From Saprospiraceae bacterium (GTDB lineage: Bacteria > Bacteroidota > Bacteroidia > Chitinophagales > Saprospiraceae), in contig JAEUUT010000070.1 of NCBI GenBank assembly GCA_016787415.1, forward strand, positions 62,001 through 126,000: a DNA stretch of 64,000 nt, written 5' to 3'. This document shows, piece by piece, positions 39,502 to 48,890 of the stretch. The notes beneath the pieces were generated by a model that saw only the letters and a list, made by a program, of their open reading frames with translations, was not told the DNA's origin and did no database searches. Numbering within the stretch: the stretch's first letter is position 1; each line of letters begins with the position of its first letter. The translations under genes and the position numbers were made by a program.

Positions 39502-40740
39502 ATGGCCAAAAAAATGAAAACACCTGGCGTTTACATCCTCGAAAAAAACACATTCCCCAACAGCATAGTACCAGTAAATACATCGGTGCCGGCTTTCGTT
39601 GGCTATACCCAAACCGCTATAAAAGACGGGCAAAACGTAACCAATACGCCTGTTCGAGTTACTTCTTTGGCCGAATTTCAGGCTGTTTTCGGCGGCGCAC
39701 CTGCTGCGGGCAGTCGGTTTTTTCTGTATCAGAGCATGGTCATGTATTTTGACAATGGCGGAATCGGCTGTTACATCGTCTCCATTGGAACTTACAGCGC
39801 CACCCCCGCTGCCAGCGACTTTTTTAACAAATCGGCGGCCGGCGATACCCGCACCTCTAAACCCCGAGGCCTGGATGCGCTGGAAAATGAGATGGAGCCG
39901 ACTTTGCTCGTAGCGCCAGATGCCGTATTGCTCGGTGCTGCCGATTGTTTTCAGGTGCAGCGCCTGATGCTGGCGCAATGCGCTCGTTTGCAAAACCGCT
40001 TTGCCATACTCGACATTCATGACGGGTTTCTCGCAAGAACCAACGATACCAGTGATGTGATCCTGGCGTTTCGTGCTGCCATGAACGCCCCCGATCAACT
40101 GAAATGGGGCGCGGCTTATTACCCCTGGCTGCAAGTGAGCCCCGATGCCGGACTGCCCTCCAACAGGCTGCCGCCCTCCGGGGCCATTGCCGGTATTTAT
40201 TGTTATGTGGATCAAAACAGTGGTGTTTCCAAGGCGCCTGCCAATGTATCGGTACAAGGCGCTACCGGCCTTACCGTATCGATTAATGACAATCAACAAG
40301 AAGACCTGAATGTGCCGATCGACGGGAAAGCCGTCAATGCGCTTCGTTTTTTTACCGGGAAAGGCATACTGGTTTGGGGCGCCCGTACGCTCGATGGCAA
40401 CAGCAACGATTGGCGCTATATTTCTGTGCGGCGCACCATCATTTATATAGAACAATCCATCAAAAACGCTTTGCAGCCATACGTCTTTATGCCCAATACC
40501 CAGCAGACCTGGACAAGCGCCGTTTCGATGGTCAGCAATTTTTTGCAAACTTTTTGGAATCAGGGCGGCCTCACGGGCGGCAATCCGCAGGATGCCTTTT
40601 CCGTACAGGCAGGCCTCGGCTCTACCATGACGCCGGTGGATATTCAGGAAGGAAATATGATCGTGCAAGTTATGGTAGCGACGATACGCCCGGCAGAGTT
40701 TATCGTGTTGACATTCAAACAGAAGATGGAGGGCGTGTAG
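39502..40740 (+). CDS. Orphan contractile tail-sheath protein (eCIS type)
   Basis: 412 residues. The N-terminus (TPGVYILEKNTFPNSIVPVN, then VPAFVGYTQTA) is the classic sheath start of extracellular contractile injection systems (Afp/PVC/MAC) and many phages, and the C-terminus (PVDIQEGNMIVQVMVATIRP AEF region) is the sheath domain-I strand exchange end. Sheath polymers contract to drive a tube into target membranes. No tube, baseplate, spike or AAA+ ATPase gene is in the window, so this is an isolated gene between surface proteins and a transporter with its own promoter and an upstream terminator. It is 24 kb from the prophage and unlike its siphovirus-type tail. Confidence 0.85.
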   Translation: MAKKMKTPGVYILEKNTFPNSIVPVNTSVPAFVGYTQTAIKDGQNVTNTPVRVTSLAEFQAVFGGAPAAGSRFFLYQSMVMYFDNGGIGCYIVSIGTYSATPAASDFFNKSAAGDTRTSKPRGLDALENEMEPTLLVAPDAVLLGAADCFQVQRLMLAQCARLQNRFAILDIHDGFLARTNDTSDVILAFRAAMNAPDQLKWGAAYYPWLQVSPDAGLPSNRLPPSGAIAGIYCYVDQNSGVSKAPANVSVQGATGLTVSINDNQQEDLNVPIDGKAVNALRFFTGKGILVWGARTLDGNSNDWRYISVRRTIIYIEQSIKNALQPYVFMPNTQQTWTSAVSMVSNFLQTFWNQGGLTGGNPQDAFSVQAGLGSTMTPVDIQEGNMIVQVMVATIRPAEFIVLTFKQKMEGV

Positions 40741-40815
40741 ACCTAAATAAACAGGTGTCCAATCCCTCCTTTTTCTTTTCTTTGCCACTCTCGTCCAACC
40801 TAGACCGCCGCACAC

Positions 40816-42036
40816 ATGCGCAAAATCGTTACGAACCTCACCACCTGGGTGTTGCTTGCCATTGTGGCGGGTATCCTGCTGGGGCATTTTGCGCCTGAAA
40901 CGGCCGTTCGGATGGAGCCGCTGGGCAAATACTTCATCAATGTTGTCAAGGTATTTATCAACCCACTGATTTTCCTGACCATTACCCTGGGCATTTCCGG
41001 TATGGGCGACCTGCGAAAAGTAGGTGCCGTGGGCGGTAAAGCGTTGATTTACTTTGAAATAGTGACCACGCTGGCACTGCTCATCGGCATTGTGGTGGCG
41101 CATTTCATACAACCGGGATACGGCGTACAGGCCCAAACAGCGGGTGTCGACATCAGCAAATACACCAAAAGCGCCGCCAATTTTACGTGGTGGAATTTCC
41201 TGCGCGAAAACCTGACCTTGCAGGTGCTGGGGTTCTCCATTTTGCTGGGCATCGGCCTCAACCGCTTTTCGGGCAAGGAGCGCATTATACGCCTGTTGGC
41301 CCGTATATCGAAATACGTGTTCAAAGCATTGCACGGCGTGATGCTGTTGGCGCCCATCGGCGCATTCGGAGGCATGGCGTTTACCATCGGGAAATACGGT
41401 GTACAAACCCTGTTGCCGCTCGCCAAACTGATGGTTTCGGTGTATAGCACCATGACGATCTTTATTTTCGGCGTGCTCATGTTGATTCTCCGGCGTTACC
41501 GGGTAAACATTTTCCGATACCTGAATTTTATCAAAGAAGAACTCCTGATCGTGCTGGGCACCTCTTCCAGCGAAGCAGCCTTGCCGGCATTGATGGAAAA
41601 ACTGGAGCAAATGGGCTGCCCCAAACCCGTGGTGGGGCTGGTGATCCCGGCCGGTTATTCGTTCAACCTCGATGGCACGACCATTTACCTATCGATGGCT
41701 ACTATTTTTCTGGCGCAAGTGTACGGCATCGACCTGACAGTGGGCCAGGTGCTTACCATTATCGGTGTGCTGATGGTCACTTCCAAAGGCGCGGCAGGGG
41801 TCACGGGCAGCGGGTTCGTTGTGCTGGCATCCACTTTGTCGGCAGTGCAGGTGATCCCCATTGAAGGGCTGGCGCTACTGTTGGGCGTCGACCGATTTAT
41901 GTCGGAGGCGCGCGCCATCACCAATTTTATTGGAAACGGGGTGGCTACCATTTTTCTGGCCAACCTGGAAGGCGAATTCGACCGGGATAAAATGGAGGAG
42001 GCGTTTTCTACGGAGGTGTATGAGTATGAAATGTAA
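40816..42036 (+). CDS. Sodium/proton-dicarboxylate (glutamate) symporter, DAACS family
   Basis: 406 residues with about eight membrane helices. Family signatures visible are LGTSSSEAALPALMEKLEQMG split as SSSEAALP (serine-rich reentrant loop), NLDGTTIYLS, GVTGSGFVVLAS, and GVDRFMSEARAITNFIGNG. These residues bind substrate and coupling ions in GltP/DctA-type transporters. Imports C4-dicarboxylates or glutamate/aspartate into the cell. Start ATG 40816. Its last codon borders the inverted repeat family D. Confidence 0.9.
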   Translation: MRKIVTNLTTWVLLAIVAGILLGHFAPETAVRMEPLGKYFINVVKVFINPLIFLTITLGISGMGDLRKVGAVGGKALIYFEIVTTLALLIGIVVAHFIQPGYGVQAQTAGVDISKYTKSAANFTWWNFLRENLTLQVLGFSILLGIGLNRFSGKERIIRLLARISKYVFKALHGVMLLAPIGAFGGMAFTIGKYGVQTLLPLAKLMVSVYSTMTIFIFGVLMLILRRYRVNIFRYLNFIKEELLIVLGTSSSEAALPALMEKLEQMGCPKPVVGLVIPAGYSFNLDGTTIYLSMATIFLAQVYGIDLTVGQVLTIIGVLMVTSKGAAGVTGSGFVVLASTLSAVQVIPIEGLALLLGVDRFMSEARAITNFIGNGVATIFLANLEGEFDRDKMEEAFSTEVYEYEM

Positions 42037-42238
42037 CACGGATTGCACGGAGGTTGACGGATTTTCACGGATAGAGGCAACACGGATTGCGCGGAGGGAA
42101 CGGATTTTCGCGGATAAAGGCAACACGGATTGCGCGGAAAAGTACGGATATACACGGATTGGATTCCGGAAGAGTGGAGATTTTTCAACTTTGCCATCCA
42201 ATCCGTGTAGATCCGTCAACCTCCGTGCAATCCGTGTT
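42035..42238. repeat. Long inverted repeat, family D (CACGGATTG arms)
   Basis: A perfect 28-bp outer stem (ends AACACGGATTGCACGG and its complement, 42035-42062 against 42211-42238) made of CACGGATTGCG units surrounds two further unit copies. It fills the gap between the convergent transporter and rfbA genes, overlapping both stop codons. Confidence 0.9.
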
Positions 42239-43091
42239 GCAGCCGCAACAAATACTCCCCATACCCGCTTTTCAGGTACTTGTGCCCCAGGCGTTCCAGT
42301 TGTTCGTCGTTGATGAAGCCCATTTCCCAGGCGATTTCCTCGATACATCCGATTTTTAGCCCCTGCCGGTCTTCGATGGTTTCGATAAACTGGCTGGCCT
42401 GCATCAGGCTTTTGTGCGTACCCGTATCGAGCCAGGCATAGCCACGGCCCATGACGCGCACTTGCAGGCGGCCTTGTGAAAGGTAAATTTTGTTGACATC
42501 GGTGATTTCGTATTCTCCCCGGGCGCTGGGTTTCAGGTCGCGGGCAATGTCGATAATACTGTTGTCGTAGAAATAAATGCCCGGCACCGCAAAGTGGCTT
42601 TTCGGCTTCGCAGGTTTTTCTTCGATGCTCAGCGCTTTGAAATGCTGATCGAATTCTACCACGCCATAGCGCTCCGGATCGGCCACCTGATAGGCAAAAA
42701 TGATACCTCCTTCGGGCTCGATGCAGGAGCGTAGCATTTCGCCCAGTCCGGCGCCATAAAAAATATTATCGCCCAGAATGAGCGACGCCGAATCCGAACC
42801 CACAAAAGGCGCACCCAGCACGAATGCCTGCGCCAGGCCGTTCGGTTCATGTTGTGCCACATAGGAGAAGTTCATGCCGAGTTCGTGGCCGTCGCCAAAC
42901 AGTTGCTGGAATTTTGGCAAATCCTGCGGCGTAGAAATAATCAGGATATCACGAATACCCGCCAGCATCAGCGTCGACAGTGGGTAATAAATCATCGGCT
43001 TGTCATAAACCGGCATCAATTGTTTGCTCACGGCCAACGTGAGCGGATAAAGTCGGGTGCCAAGCCCGCCGGCGAGGATAATTCCTTTCAT
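42216..43091 (-). CDS. rfbA: Glucose-1-phosphate thymidylyltransferase
   Basis: Makes dTDP-glucose for deoxysugars (rhamnose pathway). The nucleotidyl motif is [12 protein letters not shown] (residues 4-15), with [15 protein letters not shown] and LGDNIFYG following, all as in RfbA. Start chosen at ATG 43091; the longer frame upstream is not related. Normal size (291 aa). The last residues LQHGLHGG are encoded by the adjacent CACGGATTG repeat, so the original C-terminal end has been replaced or extended. Other rfb genes are not in this window. Confidence 0.9.
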   Translation of the reverse strand: MKGIILAGGLGTRLYPLTLAVSKQLMPVYDKPMIYYPLSTLMLAGIRDILIISTPQDLPKFQQLFGDGHELGMNFSYVAQHEPNGLAQAFVLGAPFVGSDSASLILGDNIFYGAGLGEMLRSCIEPEGGIIFAYQVADPERYGVVEFDQHFKALSIEEKPAKPKSHFAVPGIYFYDNSIIDIARDLKPSARGEYEITDVNKIYLSQGRLQVRVMGRGYAWLDTGTHKSLMQASQFIETIEDRQGLKIGCIEEIAWEMGFINDEQLERLGHKYLKSGYGEYLLRLQHGLHGG

Positions 43092-43169
43092 AATCTGGAT
43101 ATGTTCGGTTTGGAAGCGCAAAAAAAGTGCCCTTTTCCCGGATCGTCTATTCTTTTTTGAAAAAAGGGA

Positions 43170-43177
43170 TAATTTTG
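43170..43177 (+). promoter_or_regulatory. -7 element TAATTTTG of patatin gene 2
   Basis: Matches TAnnTTTG, 45 bp before the start. No matching -33, so weak support. Confidence 0.4.
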
Positions 43178-43221
43178 GAGGCAGGAACGAACAAATTCTT
43201 CTTGCATCAAACAATTTTCCC

Positions 43222-44688
43222 ATGCCATTGACAACTGACGACTTTACAAGCGCCGCCGCGCCTGTACTCGAAAAACTCCGCGCCCGATTCGGCAAAAACC
43301 TCCCGCAAGTATCCGATATCCGCGATGCACAAGGCCACCAGTACGTCAACCTCGTGCAGGAGGGCGGGGGCGTGCTGGGCGTTGCTTTGCTTGGCTACGT
43401 ATATGTGCTGGAAGAAATGGGCATCCGATTTATGAAAATGGCGGGCACCAGCGCCGGCGCCATCAATACCATGCTGATGACCTGCGTGGGCACAAAAGAA
43501 GAACCCAAAGCGCTGAAAGTCCTCGAACACGTCAACAAAAAACCTTTGTTCGATTTTGTCGATGGTAACTCCACGGCCCGGGCGCTAGTGCGCCGGCTGA
43601 TTACCTCCAAAAGTTATTTCAGCCGACTGTTCAAACTGATTATCGCATCGCTGATTGCATTTGTAGTAGCCGTGCCAACCCTCGCATTTTCTTTTGGCAA
43701 GGGCGCCTACGACTGGCTGCTATGGCTGTCGCTGGCTGTGGTGGCGCTCTCAGGCGGTTTTTTGTTGTACCTGGTGGTCTGGATGCTGGTCAATCGGAAA
43801 AAATTCTACCGATCCGAATTTGGTATTAACCCCGGTCGCAATTTTGAAGACTGGATCAGCAGCATTTTGCAGCAATACGGTATTTGGAACCTCAACGACT
43901 TGCGCACACACATCGCCAAGGTGCCGGATGGCGGATTCCAACTCATGCGCAAGGAAGAAAGCGAAGACCTGTCCGACCTCAATCAGCCCGTGCTGGAAGA
44001 TTTTCTTAGCATCGTCACTTCAGATCTCACCAACCGCATGAAAGTGGAATTTCCGCGCATGTGGCAACTCTACTGGCACGACCCAGAGCAGGTAAATCCG
44101 GCGTTTTTCGTGCGCGCTTCAATGGCCGTGCCTTTCTTTTTCCGGCCTTTTGTAGTGCGCGATATTGCGCCTGATCGGGTGTTGCCAGCCTGGGGGCAGT
44201 TTCTGGGTATTGAAGACATGGCGCGTATTCCGGCTACCACCCATTTCGTCGATGGTGGACTGCTGTCCAATTTCCCGATCAATGTGTTTTTCAACCCCAA
44301 AGTAGCGGTACCGCGCCTGCCTACATTCGGCATCATGTTGAGTAGTGGAGAAAATACGGCAACTGCCGTGGAATACAAAACCCTAGGCAGTTTTGCCAGC
44401 GCCATGCTCAGTACCCTGCGCGCCCACTACGACAAGGAATTTTTGCTGAAAAATGCCGATTTCAACCGCACCATCGGCCGCATCGATGTGGGTGGAATCA
44501 ACTGGCTGAATTTTAATATTTCCGATCCGGAAAAACTGGAATTGTTCCGGCGGGGCGCCGAAGCGGCGGCTCGATTTTTCATGGGACCCGACCCGAAAGC
44601 AGGCGAAGAAGGCCTGGAAAGCACGGGCGGCTTCAATTGGGACTACTACAAGGTGCAGCGGGCGGAATTGAAGCGCATGATGGATTAG
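43222..44688 (+). CDS. Patatin-like phospholipase with membrane helices (488 aa)
   Basis: Start at ATG 43222. Oxyanion loop EGGGVLG at residues 47-53, GTSAG nucleophile elbow at 75-79 (Ser77), and the aspartate DGG near residue 343 ([10 protein letters not shown]): the complete catalytic set. Two membrane helices at about residues 138-160 and 168-190 ([40 protein letters not shown]) lie between elbow and Asp. This is a second membrane-inserted patatin in the window, not closely similar to the one at 26332. Convergent with the thioredoxin-like gene. Confidence 0.9.
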   Translation: MPLTTDDFTSAAAPVLEKLRARFGKNLPQVSDIRDAQGHQYVNLVQEGGGVLGVALLGYVYVLEEMGIRFMKMAGTSAGAINTMLMTCVGTKEEPKALKVLEHVNKKPLFDFVDGNSTARALVRRLITSKSYFSRLFKLIIASLIAFVVAVPTLAFSFGKGAYDWLLWLSLAVVALSGGFLLYLVVWMLVNRKKFYRSEFGINPGRNFEDWISSILQQYGIWNLNDLRTHIAKVPDGGFQLMRKEESEDLSDLNQPVLEDFLSIVTSDLTNRMKVEFPRMWQLYWHDPEQVNPAFFVRASMAVPFFFRPFVVRDIAPDRVLPAWGQFLGIEDMARIPATTHFVDGGLLSNFPINVFFNPKVAVPRLPTFGIMLSSGENTATAVEYKTLGSFASAMLSTLRAHYDKEFLLKNADFNRTIGRIDVGGINWLNFNISDPEKLELFRRGAEAAARFFMGPDPKAGEEGLESTGGFNWDYYKVQRAELKRMMD

Positions 44689-44932
44689 TTATCTGTTATC
44701 AGTTATTAGGGGTGGTAAGGAGATTGAATCAGGATTTTAAGGATTGAAAGGATTAGAAGGATTCCCAACGGGATGTCGAAATTAGAGGAATTGCAGTGTA
44801 CAGATGTCTTATTTAGGTTAATTGAAATAATTTTGACATCCTGTTGGGAATCCTTCTAATCCTTTCAATCCTTAAAATCCTGATTCAATCTCCTTACCAC
44901 CCCTAATAACTGATAACAGATAACTGATAACC
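44689..44932. repeat. Composite long inverted repeat (families A and C)
   Basis: Outer GTTATC-type arms (family A) enclose inner arms of GGATTGAAAGGATT units and the block GATTCCCAACGGGATGTCG (family C). The loop around 44781-44830 (ATTGCAGTGTACAGATGTC ... TTAGGTTAATTGAAAT) is almost identical to that of the copy at 57692. The element fills the convergent gap from stop to stop. Confidence 0.9.
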
Positions 44933-44935
44933 AAC

Positions 44936-45997
44936 TCAGAGAACCTTCAGCAACTCTTCCTCCAGGTTCATCCTGGGGTTGATGGCTACAATTTTACCGT
45001 CTTTTCCGATGAGGAACGTTTTTGGGATGGCGCGTACGCCGTAGGTAGCGGCCGGAGCGCTGTCCCACCATTTCAGGTCGCTCACGTGGTTATCCCAAAT
45101 GAGGCCGTCCTGTTTGATGGCTTGTATCCATTTTTCCTTGCCATCGGGGCGGTCGAGCGATACGCTGAACACGTCGAAACCTTTGCTTTTGTATTTGTTG
45201 TAGGTTTCCACTACGTGCGGGTTGGCCTTGCGGCAGGGGCCGCACCAGGAAGCCCAAAAATCAAGCAGCACCACCTTGCCTTTCAGCGAAGAGAGCGAGT
45301 GCACCTTGCCGTCGGGGCCTGGCAGGCTGATGTCGGGGGCGGGCATGCCTACCTGAATAACCTCGTCGGCGTATTGCTGGGCCGACTGTTTTTCGATGTC
45401 CGACACCATTTTGCTAAAATCCCGGGCATATTTGGTGTCTGGCATGGCCGTGTTCAGGTTGGCGGCGGCCGTACGGAAATCGTCCATGAAAGCCCCGGCA
45501 TTCTGGCCGAGTACCTGCGTGGTCAGGAATGCTTTCATGAGCGGATTGCAGCCTTTATTGACCACCATTCGGGCTTCGTCCACACTTTTTACCTGATTTT
45601 TCAGCAAACCGCCGATAATATCAGCATAGCAGGTAAAGGTGGGCGAACCAGTCACTTGTACATCCATGCGATCGATGGTTTTCAGATCGCCTTTAATATC
45701 GACCGTGTTTTCGGTACCGTCGAGGATGAAAAACATCTTTTTGGCGCCGATGGTCAGGCGGTACAAGCCTGCTTCGAAGGGCTTTTCCAGTTTGATGTCA
45801 AAATTGCCCGATGCATCGCAGGTAGAGCGGTTCAATGCCACACTGGAGCGGTCGAAATGTGCTTGTTCGAGCAGCACCTGCAGGTTGGAGGCGCCCTGAA
45901 TAGCACCTTTGATGGAATGGCTGCCTTGTCCATTGCAGGCATGAAGAATGGCCAAGGCTGGCAGGAGCAGCAGAATGAATGATGATATTTTTTTCAT
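44936..45997 (-). CDS. Thioredoxin-like lipoprotein (TlpA with DUF4369-type N-domain)
   Basis: Start chosen at ATG 45997; the signal peptide ends in a lipobox-like ILHAC, so Cys21 is probably lipidated. The N-terminal domain (about residues 25-200) resembles DUF4369 of Bacteroidota thioredoxin-like proteins. The thioredoxin domain contains WCGPC near residues 248-252 (FWASWCGPCRKANPHVVE), and RAIPKTFLIGKDGKIV with the conserved cis-Pro. A periplasmic disulfide oxidoreductase; substrate unknown. Lies downstream of purL with a 33-bp palindrome between. Confidence 0.85.
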   Translation of the reverse strand: MKKISSFILLLLPALAILHACNGQGSHSIKGAIQGASNLQVLLEQAHFDRSSVALNRSTCDASGNFDIKLEKPFEAGLYRLTIGAKKMFFILDGTENTVDIKGDLKTIDRMDVQVTGSPTFTCYADIIGGLLKNQVKSVDEARMVVNKGCNPLMKAFLTTQVLGQNAGAFMDDFRTAAANLNTAMPDTKYARDFSKMVSDIEKQSAQQYADEVIQVGMPAPDISLPGPDGKVHSLSSLKGKVVLLDFWASWCGPCRKANPHVVETYNKYKSKGFDVFSVSLDRPDGKEKWIQAIKQDGLIWDNHVSDLKWWDSAPAATYGVRAIPKTFLIGKDGKIVAINPRMNLEEELLKVL

Positions 45998-46029
45998 AAA
46001 AAATTGTTTTTTAACGTCGGCAGCGTTCC

Positions 46030-46062
46030 AACGTCGGCCGCGCTTCAAGCGCGGCCGACGTT
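46030..46062. terminator. 33-bp GC-rich palindrome between purL and thioredoxin-like gene
   Basis: AACGTCGGCCGCGCTT (46030-46045) and its complement AAGCGCGGCCGACGTT (46047-46062) form a perfect hairpin with a single-base loop. In the minus-strand sense it follows purL closely, though the T run after it is short. Confidence 0.7.
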
Positions 46063-46069
46063 AAATACC

Positions 46070-48292
46070 TTAATTCATTATTTCAGTTAAAACACTGGAA
46101 TACGTCCGTTTCCACTCGTCCGTATTACCCCAGTTTTCGCCGTCTAAGTTGATCGAGTTTCCTTTCACAACACCCAGCGTTTCAAACGGCGCGTTTTCCG
46201 CCTGCAAAAAACGTTCAAATTCGGCAACTTGTTCTGTCCGCACCGAGACGATTACCCGACTTTGCGCTTCGCCGAACAGCCAGGCGTCTTTGCGTACGGT
46301 TGAGTTGGAGCGCACCTCGAAGCCTAGTCCGTCGGGCATGGCGCTTTCAAGCAGCGCTGCAAACACACCGCCGTCGGAAATGTCATGCGCCGATTGCAGG
46401 AGTTGCAGGCCGATGGCTTTTTTCACCACCTGCTGGATGAAATATTCCTCCTCCAGGTCGAAATGCGGGCAAGTGCTGAACTCCACTTGCAGCACCGTGC
46501 GCAGGTATTCGCTGCTGCCGAGGTCGTTGCGGCTCGTGCCGATCAGGTAAATGTGGTCGCCTTCCTGTTTGAAATTCAGCGTCATCATCTGCGAATGGTC
46601 GTCGAGCAGCCCCAACATCCCGATGGTCGGGGTAGGGTACACCGGAATAACTTCGCCATTGCGTGTGTACTGGTTGTAAAAACTCACATTGCCGCCCGTC
46701 ACCGGCGTATCAAATTTGCGGCAGGCGGCGCCCATGCCCCGGATGGCTTCGGCAAACTGGTAGTACACTTCCGGGTTGTAGGGATTGCCGAAATTGAGGC
46801 AGTTGGTGATGGCTACAGGTTCGCCGCCTGCGCATACGATGTTGCGGGCGGCCTCGGCTACGGCGATCATGGCGCCGCGATACGGATCGGCGTACACATA
46901 GGCCGCGTTGCAGTCGGTTGTGAGCGCCAGGGCTTTTTCCGTGCCTTTTACATACACCACAGCAGCGTCGCTGGGGCGGTTGGTGGTCATGGTGCCGGTG
47001 CGCACCATGCTGTCGTATTGGCGGGTGATCCAGTTTTTGGAGGCCAGGTTCGGCGATTGCCAGAGTTTTTGCGCGGCTTCGCGGTAATTGGCAGGCTGGG
47101 CTATCTGATCGGGGTTGAACGCGCGGACGTGCTGGAGGTACGCCGGTTCTTTCTGTTCGCGCACGTACACCGGTGCACTGCCGCCCAGTACCAACGTTTC
47201 GGCGGGCGCTGTGGCTACAAGTTCGCCTTCGTAAAAGTATTCCAGCAGACCGCCTTCGGTGGTAACGCCGATTTCGGCGCAGGGCAGATCCCATTTGTCG
47301 AAAACTGCCAGGATTTCCGATTCGCGGCCCGGCTTGCACACGATGAGCATACGCTCCTGGCTTTCGGAAAGCAGGATTTCCCAGGCTTTCATGTGGGCTT
47401 GGCGTGTGGGCACTTTCGACAGGTCGATGCGCATGCCACAGCCTGCTTTGGCGCTCATTTCCGAGGTAGAGCAGGTGATACCAGCCGCGCCCATGTCCTG
47501 CATACCCACGATGGCGCCGGTTTGTATGGCTTCAAGGCTGGCTTCGAGCAGGAGTTTCTCCTGAAACGGGTCGCCCACCTGCACCGCAGGCAGGTCTTCA
47601 TGCGAATCTTCGGAAAGGTCGGCGCTGGCGAAGGTGGCGCCGTGGATACCGTCTTTTCCTGTAGACGAACCGACGATAAACACCGGGTTGCCTGGGCCGC
47701 CAGCAGTGGCGCTTACCGTTTCACCCGCTTTTACGATCCCGGCCGACATGGCATTCACGAGAATATCGTGGTTGTAGCAAGGCATGAAATACACTTCCCC
47801 GCCGACGGTAGGCACACCGAAGCAGTTGCCGTAGTCGCCGATGCCTTTCACCACGCCTGCAATGAGGCGTTTCATGCGCGGCGTATCGGGCGTTCCAAAG
47901 CGCAGGGAGTTGAGTGCCGCAATGGGTCGTGCACCCATCGTAAAAATATCGCGGTGGATGCCGCCCACGCCCGTTGCTGCGCCTTGATATGGCTCGATGG
48001 CCGAGGGGTGGTTGTGGCTTTCAATTTTGAATGCGCAGCCCAATCCGCCGCCGATGTCGACCAGTCCGGCATTTTCCTCGCCGGCGCCTACCAGGAGGCG
48101 TTTGCCGTCGCGGGGCAGTGTTTTGAGTTGCAGGATGGAATTTTTGTAGGAACAGTGTTCGCTCCACATGACCGAGTAGATACTCAGTTCGGTGAAATTG
48201 GGCACGCGGCCCAGGATTTCCTTGATTTTTTCAAATTCATCGGGTGTAATACCGAGGTTTTTGGCTGTTTCGACCGTAGGTAGTGCTTCCAC
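46070..48292 (-). CDS. purL: Phosphoribosylformylglycinamidine synthase II
   Basis: Purine synthesis step 4 in the small-PurL form, which works with PurS and PurQ (not in this window). Motifs include SEHCSYKNS (ATP/substrate site), GEENAGLVDIGGGLGCAFKIESHNHPS and MGARPIAALNSLRFG, and TGGNVSFYNQ. Start chosen at GTG 48292 because the TACCTTTG promoter is at 48330-48337; the ATG at 48352 lies upstream of the promoter, inside the previous gene's terminator. About 740 residues, normal for this type. Confidence 0.95.
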   Translation of the reverse strand: MEALPTVETAKNLGITPDEFEKIKEILGRVPNFTELSIYSVMWSEHCSYKNSILQLKTLPRDGKRLLVGAGEENAGLVDIGGGLGCAFKIESHNHPSAIEPYQGAATGVGGIHRDIFTMGARPIAALNSLRFGTPDTPRMKRLIAGVVKGIGDYGNCFGVPTVGGEVYFMPCYNHDILVNAMSAGIVKAGETVSATAGGPGNPVFIVGSSTGKDGIHGATFASADLSEDSHEDLPAVQVGDPFQEKLLLEASLEAIQTGAIVGMQDMGAAGITCSTSEMSAKAGCGMRIDLSKVPTRQAHMKAWEILLSESQERMLIVCKPGRESEILAVFDKWDLPCAEIGVTTEGGLLEYFYEGELVATAPAETLVLGGSAPVYVREQKEPAYLQHVRAFNPDQIAQPANYREAAQKLWQSPNLASKNWITRQYDSMVRTGTMTTNRPSDAAVVYVKGTEKALALTTDCNAAYVYADPYRGAMIAVAEAARNIVCAGGEPVAITNCLNFGNPYNPEVYYQFAEAIRGMGAACRKFDTPVTGGNVSFYNQYTRNGEVIPVYPTPTIGMLGLLDDHSQMMTLNFKQEGDHIYLIGTSRNDLGSSEYLRTVLQVEFSTCPHFDLEEEYFIQQVVKKAIGLQLLQSAHDISDGGVFAALLESAMPDGLGFEVRSNSTVRKDAWLFGEAQSRVIVSVRTEQVAEFERFLQAENAPFETLGVVKGNSINLDGENWGNTDEWKRTYSSVLTEIMN

Positions 48293-48329
48293 TGTTTTCA
48301 GAAAAATTGAACCGGGTGACAAGAAGCCG

Positions 48330-48337
48330 CAAAGGTA
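48330..48337 (-). promoter_or_regulatory. -7 element TACCTTTG of purL
   Basis: On the minus strand, ~38 bp upstream of the GTG start at 48292. It decides the start codon choice. No clear TTTG at usual upstream spacing. Confidence 0.65.
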
Positions 48338-48351
48338 GGAAGCCTGAGGCA

Positions 48352-48386
48352 TAAAAAAACCCCCGACAGAGGCCTGCCGAGGGTTT
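48352..48386 (-). terminator. Intrinsic terminator of the cold-shock gene
   Basis: On the minus strand AAACCCTCGGCA and TGTCGGGGGTTT pair (one or two mismatches) and are followed by a run of T. It lies between csp and the purL promoter. Confidence 0.85.
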
Positions 48387-48419
48387 CGCATAAATATATG
48401 TAACGGAAGTCCGTGCCGA

Positions 48420-48611
48420 TTAGGCGAGGCGGACGTTTACTGCATTCATGCCTTTTTTACCGCGGGCAGTTTCGAATGTGACCGTGTCACCTTCGCGGAT
48501 TTCATCAACGAGGCCAGTGGCGTGTACGAAGATTTCTTCCTTGGTCGAGCTGTCAACGATGAAGCCAAAACCTTTGGTAGTGTTAAAGAATTTTACTGTT
48601 CCGGTGTTCAT
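48420..48611 (-). CDS. csp: Cold-shock protein
   Basis: A 63-residue OB-fold RNA/DNA-binding chaperone. RNP1 is KGFGFIVD (residues 13-20) and RNP2 EIFVHAT (26-32). The rest matches CspA-type proteins in length and order. It opposes RNA secondary structure and regulates translation at low temperature. It has its own promoter (TACATTTG at 48663-48670) and an A/T-rich leader of about 45 nt. Confidence 0.95.
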   Translation of the reverse strand: MNTGTVKFFNTTKGFGFIVDSSTKEEIFVHATGLVDEIREGDTVTFETARGKKGMNAVNVRLA

Positions 48612-48662
48612 TTAAAAAAAAATTGAAATAAAAAAATGGGCCTTGCAGCCCGAGAACTAATA

Positions 48663-48670
48663 CAAATGTA
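48663..48670 (-). promoter_or_regulatory. -7 element TACATTTG of csp
   Basis: Matches TAnnTTTG, about 52 bp before the start. -33 element not clear. Confidence 0.55.
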
Positions 48671-48783
48671 CGGGTTTTTGAACAGAAAATTGTGTTGTAA
48701 TTATTCTCTTGTATAGATGACAACTATTTCAGTTTGTTTATCGTTATCCTACGCTCACCCTTCCAGGCCTGTTTTTTGTCTAT

Positions 48784-48818
48784 TTTGACGGATTTGGCAG
48801 GCTAAAATCGTACTTTTG
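48784..48818 (+). promoter_or_regulatory. Promoter of the subtilase gene
   Basis: TTTG (48784-48787), 23-nt spacer, TACTTTTG (48811-48818); start codon 73 bp further on. Confidence 0.6.
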
Positions 48819-48890
48819 CGGTCTTTAATCCATCTGACACCATTTCATTCTTTCTGCTTAAATTTTTTCCATTCAAATTTCAATTTTAAC

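Noticed and set aside
39415..41610. Minus-strand open frame of 731 codons
   Set aside because: Spans the sheath, gap and transporter genes in antisense, crossing two real starts and a promoter; no domain seen.
46385..48283. Plus-strand open frame of 632 codons
   Set aside because: It lies opposite purL, which has clear FGAM synthase motifs and a promoter. Long antisense frames are expected in this GC and codon use. The product has no recognisable features.
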